Source: Mxb001 sp051007175
Lineage (GTDB): Bacteria; Actinomycetota; Actinomycetes; S36-B12
NCBI GenBank assembly: GCA_051007175.1
Contig: JBPCSL010000083.1
Location: forward strand, 1-5,405
Length of the DNA: 5,405 nucleotides
Direction: 5' to 3'
The notes under the pieces are model-generated. The model worked only from the letters and a program-made list of their open reading frames with translations, had not been told where the DNA came from and ran no database searches. This document shows, piece after piece, positions 1-5,273 of this stretch. The number at the start of each line of letters is the position of its first letter. The first letter of the stretch is position 1. Made by a program: the position numbers and the translations under genes.

Positions 1-261
1 GGCCTTCTTATCGGTGACCTGGGCCGCGGTGAGGAAGCTGGTGATGGGGATCTCGTGCTTCTTCACGTAGTCCAGCGCGGCCTCAGGCGTGACGATCCCG
101 TCGTCGATGGTGATGAAGACGACGTCGTCCTTTGTGTCGACCCGGTAGGTCACGGGAAGGGGGAGGGAGCGCGCCTGAGCAGCCGATGCCGTCCAGAGCG
201 AGGCCACCACCGTCGCAGCGGTGACGAGCACGAGTGCCGCCTTGCGCATGGCGCCTCTCAT
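1..261 (-). CDS. Secreted polysaccharide deacetylase-like protein (NodB homology), 3' end off window
   Basis: Only the first 87 codons are present; the gene runs off the left edge. Residues 6-30 form a signal peptide: Arg-Lys, a hydrophobic core, then an ASAAQA cleavage site. The mature part starts the NodB fold with DDVVFITIDDG (about residues 45-55), where D53 and D54 match the catalytic-base and metal-binding Asp of motif 1. The segment IPITSFLTA (71-79) matches the following beta strand. Family members remove N- or O-acetyl groups from chitin-like polymers, peptidoglycan or other wall glycans outside the membrane; the substrate here cannot be read. Two in-frame ATGs are possible. The one at 261 overlaps the upstream stop codon as ATGA, implying translational coupling. 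The one at 249 follows a GAGAGG Shine-Dalgarno-like sequence and gives a compact signal peptide. The remaining motifs (HxxxH and others) are outside the window, so activity cannot be judged. Confidence 0.85.
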   Translation of the reverse strand, partial: MRGAMRKAALVLVTAATVVASLWTASAAQARSLPLPVTYRVDTKDDVVFITIDDGIVTPEAALDYVKKHEIPITSFLTAAQVTDKKA

Positions 262-902
262 CTGGGCTTGGGCTTCACCACGGTCGTGGTGTCGATGATG
301 GTGGTCGTGAAGGTGCCGATCGACTGTCCCGGCTGCAGCGCGTAGGCGCCGATAGCACCGTTGAGCATGAGAATGAGGGCCGGATCATCCACGAGGCGCA
401 CCGTGCCGTTCACGGTCGTGGTCCGTACCGTCGTCGTGGTCCGGCCTCGAGTCGAGACACGCGGCGGCGCGGTTGATGTCGTGACAGGCCCCGACCTGAG
501 GAGTTCCGTGCGCTGTCCCAGGAGGGTGAAGGTGAGCGTGGCGCTCTGCTCCCCGGGGCCCGCTCGAAGGACGAGGTCCTGGACAGCGACCTTCCCTCCG
601 CGGGGACCCACGAGGACGAAGCCCCCGGCGTGAGTGACCCGGTCCGCGAAAGCATCACGGACGGGCAGTGAGACGGCGTCACCCTTCATGGTCGCGGGGG
701 CACGAGGCGCGAGGCGCACGCCGACGCGCGCCCACTCCGCGGCTGTGGAGTCATCGAGGGTGAGGACGGTGGTCCCGGACTGCGTGGTGGTCGTGACCGG
801 CCGGGGCTTGTCGGGGCGCGCGGGGGCGGCCTGGGCCGCAGGCAACGCGAGGACTGCGGAGACACTCACCGCCAGGGCCAGGACTGCCGCACCGATCTTC
901 AC
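258..902 (-). CDS. Thr/Val-rich secreted protein, diverged paralogue of the upstream secreted gene
   Basis: About 214 aa with the GTG start at 902. I prefer this start to the ATG at 932 because AAGGGGGAG lies 4 nt upstream and the product then begins with a compact signal peptide (Lys2, hydrophobic 4-20, AQA cleavage near 25). A longer start would add ten residues (MMETTRRGSA). The mature protein has a Pro/Thr linker (26-40), a predicted beta-rich domain (about 43-135) containing GVRLAPRAPA, LPV and THAGG, a Thr/Arg-rich linker (141-163) and a C-terminal block (164-202, NGTVRLVDDP then LNGAIG). The GV..APxxPA...PV...HxGG layout resembles repeat domains of actinobacterial secreted proteins of unknown function, and blocks at both ends align with the gene at 1040-1738. 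There is no Cys, sortase motif or lipobox, so it is probably released or loosely wall-bound. It overlaps the deacetylase start by 4 nt and is likely cotranscribed with it. Function unknown. Confidence 0.8.
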   Translation of the reverse strand: MKIGAAVLALAVSVSAVLALPAAQAAPARPDKPRPVTTTTQSGTTVLTLDDSTAAEWARVGVRLAPRAPATMKGDAVSLPVRDAFADRVTHAGGFVLVGPRGGKVAVQDLVLRAGPGEQSATLTFTLLGQRTELLRSGPVTTSTAPPRVSTRGRTTTTVRTTTVNGTVRLVDDPALILMLNGAIGAYALQPGQSIGTFTTTIIDTTTVVKPKPR

Positions 903-906
903 CGCG

Positions 907-915
907 CTCCCCCTT
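907..915 (-). promoter_or_regulatory. Ribosome binding site deciding the GTG start at 902
   Basis: On the minus strand AAGGGGGAG is followed by 4 nt (CGCG) and then GTG. The ATG-ATG pair 27-30 nt upstream has no purine-rich tract before it (its upstream context is CGTCACCC). This makes the GTG the better start for the Thr/Val-rich secreted protein. Confidence 0.6.
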
Positions 916-936
916 CTCGTCGTCTCCATCATGGGT

Positions 937-970
937 GACGAGGCCCGGCCGAGGCGAGCCGGACCCCGTC
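937..970 (-). terminator. Imperfect GC-rich hairpin, second copy of a duplicated stem-loop
   Basis: The arms are 937-949 and 958-970, with 11 of 13 pairs Watson-Crick and an 8-nt loop. The core at 942-962 matches the core of the neighbouring hairpin (996-1016) at 19 of 21 positions. There is no T-run on either strand. It sits about 35 nt upstream of the GTG start of the downstream secreted gene, so it could be a back-up terminator for the 1040-1738 gene or a leader structure that modulates readthrough. Confidence 0.45.
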
Positions 971-1016
971 AGGTCGTGGTCCCTGCATGCGACAGGGCCC
1001 GGCTCAGGCGAGCCGG
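942..1016. repeat. Direct repeat of a 21-bp hairpin core (942-962 and 996-1016)
   Basis: Both copies read GGCCCGGC, two variable bases, then AGGCGAGCCGG; only the two loop-proximal bases differ (CG versus TC). The copies are offset by 54 bp and each forms the centre of a stem-loop. This looks like local duplication of a terminator or structural element between two paralogous genes. Confidence 0.65.
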
Positions 1017-1025
1017 GCCCTGTCG
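990..1025 (-). terminator. Perfect 15-bp-stem hairpin after the 232-aa secreted gene
   Basis: The arms 990-1004 (CGACAGGGCCCGGCT) and 1011-1025 are exact reverse complements with a 6-nt loop. The structure begins 15 nt after the stop codon of the leftward gene at 1040. It lacks a poly-U tract, as many actinobacterial intrinsic terminators do. The leftward direction is inferred from the flanking genes; the stem itself is symmetrical. Confidence 0.7.
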
Positions 1026-1039
1026 AAGGTCGCGCTAGA

Positions 1040-1738
1040 TCAGCTGCAGGCCTTCTTGGTCTTGCAGATGTGCGTCACGGTTGACACGCTCTCCAGCGAG
1101 CCGAAAGGCATCGCGGCCGTGAACAGCGGGACGCCCAGGAGGCCGTTGAGGATGTCGACCACGGTCTTGTTGTCGACGACGCTCACATCACCGGTGATGG
1201 TCTGGGTGTCGGTGCGCTTGAAGCCCTTCTTGCCGTTCTTGACGATCTTGCCCTTGGTGTCCTTGATCACCATGTTCTTCACGTCGAAGAGGGTGGCATT
1301 CTGGCCGTTGAGCGCCTCGAAGCCCGAGCCCGCAGGAACGCCCGCGATGACGCCCTTGATGATCGCGCTCTTGCCGTCGCCGCTGGTGGGCCACTCGATG
1401 GTGGGCTTGCTCCACGTCAGGTTGACGCTGGTCTTGGCACTGGTGATGCCGAGGCCGCCCAGGTGGTAGACGGCGCCATCAGCATTGGGACCGGTCACCG
1501 GGAAGTCGATGGCGACGTTCTCCATCGTGGCATCGGCCGCCGCAGGCTCGATCGGGGCGATCGTGACGCCGGCCCCTGTCGCCGCCGTGATGAGCGCGAT
1601 GGGAACGGTGATGACAGTCGAACCCTGGGGCTGCGGGAGCTTGCCCGCTGCCCCTGCCGGAGCGGCGGCCATGGCGCCGGCGCCGGCGATGAGCGCTGCC
1701 GAAGCGGCAATGCTGACGATCTTGGTGGTGATACGCAT
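1040..1738 (-). CDS. Secreted protein of unknown function, 232 aa
   Basis: The ATG at 1738 is preceded by GGAGG with a 4-nt gap. Residues 1-31 form a Sec signal peptide (Arg2, Lys6, Ala-rich core, cleavage near AGA|A). The mature protein is predicted beta-rich. It has GVTIAPIEPA (57-66), FPVTG (79-83) and YHLGG (91-95), the same order of motifs as in the downstream paralogue, followed by a Lys-rich stretch (about 154-175) and a C-terminal block ITGDVSVVDN...LNGLLG (181-202). It ends with two Cys (C225, C231) that could form a disulfide outside the cell. There is no transmembrane anchor, LPxTG or lipobox. The motif order resembles secreted or surface domains common in actinobacteria without an assigned activity, and I cannot assign one. 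It stands alone between a divergent promoter region and a strong hairpin, so it is probably its own transcription unit with some readthrough into the next gene. Confidence 0.85.
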   Translation of the reverse strand: MRITTKIVSIAASAALIAGAGAMAAAPAGAAGKLPQPQGSTVITVPIALITAATGAGVTIAPIEPAAADATMENVAIDFPVTGPNADGAVYHLGGLGITSAKTSVNLTWSKPTIEWPTSGDGKSAIIKGVIAGVPAGSGFEALNGQNATLFDVKNMVIKDTKGKIVKNGKKGFKRTDTQTITGDVSVVDNKTVVDILNGLLGVPLFTAAMPFGSLESVSTVTHICKTKKACS

Positions 1739-1742
1739 GAAG

Positions 1743-1747
1743 CCTCC
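1743..1747 (-). promoter_or_regulatory. Shine-Dalgarno GGAGG of the 232-aa secreted gene
   Basis: GGAGG on the minus strand is followed by CTTC and the ATG at 1738. It is the clearest ribosome binding site in the window and contrasts with the rightward genes, which have none convincing. Confidence 0.7.
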
Positions 1748-1847
1748 GTGGTGGACTTCCGGGGGGCGCGAAACATGCCGGCCCCGCCGCCCACCGCGGG
1801 CGGCCCTCCGATCCTCACAAGGAAGGGGACCTCACGCACGCCGAACC

Positions 1848-1858
1848 GGCAATTTGCC
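1848..1858. promoter_or_regulatory. 11-bp perfect inverted repeat, possible operator
   Basis: GGCAA, one T, then TTGCC: perfect dyad symmetry with an AT-rich centre inside a very GC-rich intergenic region. It is placed between the divergent genes, where a dimeric regulator could act on both. It is short enough to be chance. Confidence 0.25.
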
Positions 1859-1886
1859 CCCAAACTCTGAGAGGACTCGGAGGCGG

Positions 1887-1892
1887 CAGGAT
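1887..1892 (+). promoter_or_regulatory. Candidate -10 element for the rightward oxidoreductase (leaderless type)
   Basis: CAGGAT keeps the key A at position 2 and T at position 6 of TANNNT and ends 7 nt before the ATG at 1900, which fits transcription starting at or near the start codon. The alternative reading is that AGGA (1888-1891) is a Shine-Dalgarno with an 8-nt spacer. The overlapping minus-strand hexamer TATCCT (1893-1888) fits TANNNT fully and could serve the leftward gene. Confidence 0.35.
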
Positions 1893-1899
1893 AGGGGCC

Positions 1900-3291
1900 A
1901 TGGCGGGTGATTCCCTCCTCGACGACCTCCGTCGAGCCGTGGGTTCTGAGCATGTCCTCACGGATCCGGCCCTCATGGAGGGCTACACGACCGACTGGAC
2001 ACGCCGGTGGCATGGGGCGGCGTACGCCGTCGTCCGGCCCGGCTCGCCCGAGGAGGTCGCGGCGGTGGTGGCGGCCTGCGTCGCGGCGGGGGTCCCGGTC
2101 CTGCCGCAGGGGGGCAACACCGGGCTGGTGGGCGCCTCGGTCCCCGCGGAGGAGCCCGGCCCGCTGGGTCCCCCCGTCGTGCTCTCCACCCGCCGGCTCA
2201 CGCGCCTGGACCCGGTCGATGTCGTCTCGGGCCAGGTGACCGTGGGCGCTGGCGTCACCCTGGGCGATGTCCAGCGGCACGCACGGGCCGCGGGCTGGGA
2301 CTACGGCGTCGATCTCGCCGCGCGCGACTCCGCCACCATCGGGGGCACTGTCGCGACGAACGCCGGCGGCATTCGCGTCATCGCGCACGGTATGACGCGC
2401 GCACAGGTCATGGGCATCGAGGCGGTGCTGCCGGACGGATCGCTCATCTCCCATCTGGCGGGTCTCCCCAAGGACAACACCGGCTACGACCTCGCAGGCC
2501 TCCTCACCGGCAGCGAGGGAACCCTGGGTGTCATCACGGCGATCCGCCTCCGACTACACCGACCGCACCGGGCCACCAGCGTGGCGCTCATCGGAGTCGC
2601 GTCGTACGACGAGGCACTCGAGCTCCTGCACACCGCGACAAGCCCGGGCGTGACGATGCTCGCCGCGGAGGTGACGGACGCCATGGGCATGGACCTCGCG
2701 ATGCGCGTCTCCGGGCTGCCCTGGCCGCTCGAGCACCGGCATCCCCTTGTCCTGCTCCTCGAAGTCGCCGACGGGGGATCCGGCGAGGGATTCGATCCCG
2801 ACGCGCTGGAGGGGCGGGACGTCGTACTCGGCATCGACGCCACCGAGCGTGCCCGGCTGTGGTCGTATCGCGAGCTGCAGTCGGAGGCCTTCTCGAGCTT
2901 CGCCACCGAGCAGTCGGGCGGCGCGGCCCACAAGCTCGACGTTTCCGTCCCGCTCGTCTATCTCGCAGCGTGCTCTGACGAGATCCGCCGTCGGCTGGAG
3001 GGGTATCCCGGGGTCCTCGCCTTCGGCGTCTTCGGGCATCTCGGCGACGGCAACATCCATGTCGAGATCGTGGGGCCGGATGCCGATGACGAGGAGGTCG
3101 ATCGCCTCGTTCTCGATGCCATCGGTGCCTTCGGTGGCAGCATCTCGGCCGAACACGGCATCGGCCGGGCCAAGGCTCCCTACCTCTCCGTCTCGCGCAG
3201 TCCGGCGGAGATCGCGGCCATGCGGGCCATCAAGGATGCGCTCGACGCGCGGGGACTCCTGAGTCCCGGTGTCGTCTTTTTCGCGCCCTAG
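1900..3291 (+). CDS. FAD-linked D-2-hydroxyacid dehydrogenase (GlcD/DLD/D2HGDH family)
   Basis: 463 aa, the usual family length (about 450-500). The N-terminal FAD-binding (PCMH/VAO-type) domain is clear: VLPQGGNTGLVG (67-78), then ATIGGTVATNAGG (145-157), DNTGYDLAGLL (192-202) and GSEGTLGVIT (204-213). The C-terminal FAD-oxidase domain has KLDVSVP (345-351), GHLGDGNIH (379-387) and SAEHGIG (416-422). H380, H387 and E418 match the divalent-metal ligands known in D-lactate and D-2-hydroxyglutarate dehydrogenases; K345 sits in the substrate-side motif. Such enzymes oxidise a D-2-hydroxyacid (D-lactate, glycolate or D-2-hydroxyglutarate) to the 2-keto acid, passing electrons to quinone, cytochrome or an electron-transfer flavoprotein. 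The HLGDGNIH/SAEHGIG pair is most like D-2-hydroxyglutarate or D-lactate enzymes, but the substrate cannot be fixed. No signal peptide or membrane segment, so cytoplasmic. The usual C-terminal NPGK is SPGV here. No lactate permease, Fe-S partner or other pathway gene is adjacent. Confidence 0.93.
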   Translation: MAGDSLLDDLRRAVGSEHVLTDPALMEGYTTDWTRRWHGAAYAVVRPGSPEEVAAVVAACVAAGVPVLPQGGNTGLVGASVPAEEPGPLGPPVVLSTRRLTRLDPVDVVSGQVTVGAGVTLGDVQRHARAAGWDYGVDLAARDSATIGGTVATNAGGIRVIAHGMTRAQVMGIEAVLPDGSLISHLAGLPKDNTGYDLAGLLTGSEGTLGVITAIRLRLHRPHRATSVALIGVASYDEALELLHTATSPGVTMLAAEVTDAMGMDLAMRVSGLPWPLEHRHPLVLLLEVADGGSGEGFDPDALEGRDVVLGIDATERARLWSYRELQSEAFSSFATEQSGGAAHKLDVSVPLVYLAACSDEIRRRLEGYPGVLAFGVFGHLGDGNIHVEIVGPDADDEEVDRLVLDAIGAFGGSISAEHGIGRAKAPYLSVSRSPAEIAAMRAIKDALDARGLLSPGVVFFAP

Positions 3292-3296
3292 CGCCA

Positions 3297-3302
3297 TAAC
3301 CT
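3297..3302 (+). promoter_or_regulatory. -10 element for leaderless transcription of the acyltransferase gene
   Basis: TAACCT fits TANNNT and is followed by exactly 6 nt (GACTAT) and the GTG at 3309, placing the predicted transcription start on the first base of the start codon. No Shine-Dalgarno exists in the 17 nt between the preceding stop codon and this GTG. No clear -35 box is visible. Confidence 0.5.
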
Positions 3303-3308
3303 GACTAT

Positions 3309-5273
3309 GTGACGACGCTGACCGCGCCGCGGCTCACCGCGCCTGTCGTGACGCGGCATCGTCCGGCACTCGACGGGCTGCGTGCCCTGGCGGTGGGAGC
3401 GGTGGTCACCTACCACCTGGGCGCGGACTGGCTGCCGGGCGGATTCCTCGGTGTCGACCTCTTCTTCGTCATCTCCGGATTCCTCATCACGGGCATCCTC
3501 GTGAGCGAGCTGGACCGCCACGGCCGCATCTCCTTCTCGACGTTCTTCGCCCGACGAGCGCGTCGGCTGCTTCCCGCCCTCTATGTCCTGCTCCTCGCGG
3601 TGTGCGCGTGGGCGCTCTTCGTCGCGGCGCCGCAGGCCATCGGCGACCTTCGCGGCGCCGCCCTCGCCGCCCTGGCCTACGTCGCCAACTGGTTCTTCAT
3701 CCTAACGGGGCAGTCCTACTTCGCCGACATGTCGGGGCCGTCGCCTCTTGAGCACACGTGGTCGTTGGCAATTGAGGAGCAGTACTACCTCCTGTGGCCC
3801 CTGCTCCTGCTCTTCCTGGTGCGCAAGGCCGGACCGCGAGCGCTCGTCATCGTCACCACGGGACTGCTCGTCGCGTCGACCGTGGTCATGGCGTTGCTGT
3901 ACGACGATGCCGATCCGTCGATCGCCTACTTCGGCACCTTCAGCCGCATCCACGAGCTCCTCGTCGGGTGCCTCCTGGCCCTGGCGGTGCACCGCGGCCT
4001 GCAGATGCCTCGCTCCCTCCGGGGGACGGCGTGGATCCCGCTCGCGCTGATGGTCGTGATGATGGCGACCGTCTCCGATATGGGGTCCTTCTACTACCGC
4101 GGCGGATCCCTCATCTTCTGCCTGCTGGCCGCATGGCTGCTGCTGGCCCTCGGGGCCGGCGTGCCCGGCGGCGGCCCCACGGCCCTCTTCAGCTGGCGTC
4201 CCCTGGTCTGGATCGGCCTCCTCTCTTACGGGATCTACCTGTGGCACTGGCCGCTCATCCTGTGGCTGACGCCGACGACGACTGGGCTGCACGGCCTCCC
4301 GCTTGCCGGGTTGCGACTCACGGCCACCGTGGGAATTGCGGCAGCGTCGTACTACGCCATCGAGCGCCCCATCCGCCGTGGTCGTCTCGGCTCCTGGGAG
4401 CTCACCCCGCGTCGACTCGCGGTGATCGTCCCTACTGCCATGGTGGTGATGGCGGCCGTCATCGTGGGGAGCACCGCGCGCGCTGCTCCGGCGCCGACGG
4501 GGCTCGACGAGACCGTGGCACCGGCTGCCCTGCTGGGCTCGTCAGCGGCGGGCGCGCCCGTGGTGGCCATCGCGGGGGATTCGATCCCCAAGGAGCTGAT
4601 GGGCGACCTCGCATCGGAGGCGGAGACGCGTGGCTATGCCGTTCTCCCGCTGGCCTACGGCGGGTGCAGCATCACCGGGACCTTCCAGCTGGATGAGGCG
4701 GGCAAGCCGTTCAACTGGTCGCGGCGCTGCTCCGACGGGCTGGCTGACCTTCAGTCGCAGTCGGTCACGACCTTCGACCCGAGCGTCGTCGTCTGGTACT
4801 CCAATCGGGAGCGATGGCCCTTCCGCGTGGAGGGCATGGTCGTCCCCTGGGGTACGCCGGAGCATCGTGCGCAGCTCGACCGTGACCTCGAGGCTGCCTA
4901 CCAGCGCTTCACCGCGGGTGGTGCCGACCTCGTGATCGTGCTTCCGGTCCCCACCGCGCCACCGACCTACGGGACCTGCGCAGCCGGCGAGGGCGCCGCC
5001 CCCGAGTGCGCGAGGGATGACGCCTACTACGCGAGCTTCGCTGACCTTGCCGATGCCTACAGGGCCCTCGCCGACGCGCACCCGGACCGCATCCGCCTGG
5101 TGAGCCTCGACGATGCACTGTGCCCGGGCGGACGGGATTGCCCGCTGCTCGAGCAGCAGGGCGAGCCTGTGCGGCCCGACGGCGTCCACTTCTCGCCAGC
5201 CGGAGCAGCGTGGATCGTGCCCCTGCTGTTCGATCGTGCAGGACTGCCCCCACTAGAGTCGGTGCGTGGCTGA
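3309..5273 (+). CDS. Membrane O-acyltransferase: acyltransferase-3 domain fused to SGNH domain (OafA/OatA-like)
   Basis: 654 aa, typical for the two-domain family. The membrane half (about 15-390) has HRPALDGLRALAV (17-29) with YH at 35-36 (H36 the expected catalytic His), FLGVDLFFVISGFLITG (46-62), an Arg-rich loop ARRARRLLPAL (81-91), HTWSLAIEEQYYLLWP (149-164), YGIYLWHWPLI (308-318) and IERPIR (351-356). About ten hydrophobic segments end in a last helix at 371-389. The extracellular C-terminal half is an SGNH hydrolase-type domain: GDS at 423-425 (nucleophile S425) and DGVHFSPAG at 624-632 (D624, H627); N499 is a candidate oxyanion residue. Six Cys (453, 474, 557, 567, 605, 611) could form disulfides. 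The family moves acetyl or other acyl groups across the membrane onto peptidoglycan, O-antigen or other surface glycans; the acceptor is unknown. The GTG at 3309 is preferred over the in-frame GTG at 3348 because of the -10 placement; neither has a Shine-Dalgarno. Confidence 0.93.
   Translation: MTTLTAPRLTAPVVTRHRPALDGLRALAVGAVVTYHLGADWLPGGFLGVDLFFVISGFLITGILVSELDRHGRISFSTFFARRARRLLPALYVLLLAVCAWALFVAAPQAIGDLRGAALAALAYVANWFFILTGQSYFADMSGPSPLEHTWSLAIEEQYYLLWPLLLLFLVRKAGPRALVIVTTGLLVASTVVMALLYDDADPSIAYFGTFSRIHELLVGCLLALAVHRGLQMPRSLRGTAWIPLALMVVMMATVSDMGSFYYRGGSLIFCLLAAWLLLALGAGVPGGGPTALFSWRPLVWIGLLSYGIYLWHWPLILWLTPTTTGLHGLPLAGLRLTATVGIAAASYYAIERPIRRGRLGSWELTPRRLAVIVPTAMVVMAAVIVGSTARAAPAPTGLDETVAPAALLGSSAAGAPVVAIAGDSIPKELMGDLASEAETRGYAVLPLAYGGCSITGTFQLDEAGKPFNWSRRCSDGLADLQSQSVTTFDPSVVVWYSNRERWPFRVEGMVVPWGTPEHRAQLDRDLEAAYQRFTAGGADLVIVLPVPTAPPTYGTCAAGEGAAPECARDDAYYASFADLADAYRALADAHPDRIRLVSLDDALCPGGRDCPLLEQQGEPVRPDGVHFSPAGAAWIVPLLFDRAGLPPLESVRG
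5254..5259 (+). promoter_or_regulatory. -10 element for leaderless transcription of the SEC-C gene
   Basis: TAGAGT fits TANNNT and ends 6 nt before the GTG at 5266, the same geometry as at 3297-3309. It lies inside the 3' end of the acyltransferase gene, where it forces the rare Leu codon CTA (codon 649). The same TAG is an in-frame stop for the downstream frame, so the start cannot lie further upstream. Confidence 0.45.

Larger units (their letters stand above)
1739..1899. promoter_or_regulatory. Divergent intergenic region with candidate promoters and small inverted repeats
   Basis: This 161-bp non-coding stretch must hold the start signals for the leftward 232-aa gene and the rightward oxidoreductase. 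Visible elements are: a 7-bp stem with a 5-nt loop at 1786-1804 (GCCGCCC/GGGCGGC), which would lie in the 5' leader of the leftward gene; the inverted repeat GGCAA-T-TTGCC at 1848-1858; and a -10-like AGGATA at 1888-1893, read TATCCT on the minus strand. No convincing -35 (TTGACA-like) box is seen on either strand. Confidence 0.5.

Noticed and set aside
277..440. Repeated ACCACG/CGTGGT inverted and direct repeats
   Set aside because: They arise from runs of Thr and Val codons (TTTVV, TTTTVRTTTV) in the secreted protein; no need for a regulatory or mobile-element explanation.
987..1469. Plus-strand open frame of 160 aa opposite the 232-aa secreted gene
   Set aside because: The minus-strand gene has a signal peptide, a strong ribosome binding site and paralogue similarity; this frame has none of these.
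1840..1850. Small GCCG-AAC-CGGC stem next to the GGCAA-T-TTGCC repeat
   Set aside because: A 4-bp stem is expected by chance at this GC content.
1495..2454. Long minus-strand open frame of 319 aa spanning the divergent region
   Set aside because: It is the mirror frame of the oxidoreductase and an alternate frame of the secreted gene. The translation is Arg/Pro/Ser-rich low-complexity sequence with no domain, and it covers two better-supported genes.
2007..2978. Plus-strand alternate frame of 323 aa inside the oxidoreductase
   Set aside because: Composition (Arg/Gly/Pro/His-rich) is typical of a GC-rich shadow frame; the overlapping frame has clear FAD-binding and metal-binding motifs.
3764..3778. 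Patch of less GC-biased codons (TTG GCA ATT GAG) in the acyltransferase
   Set aside because: Too short, and it falls in the conserved WSLAIEEQYY motif; no evidence of recombination.
3702..4292. Minus-strand open frame opposite the acyltransferase
   Set aside because: The Gln/Arg/Glu-rich product has no recognisable motif, whereas the plus strand encodes conserved transmembrane motifs throughout.
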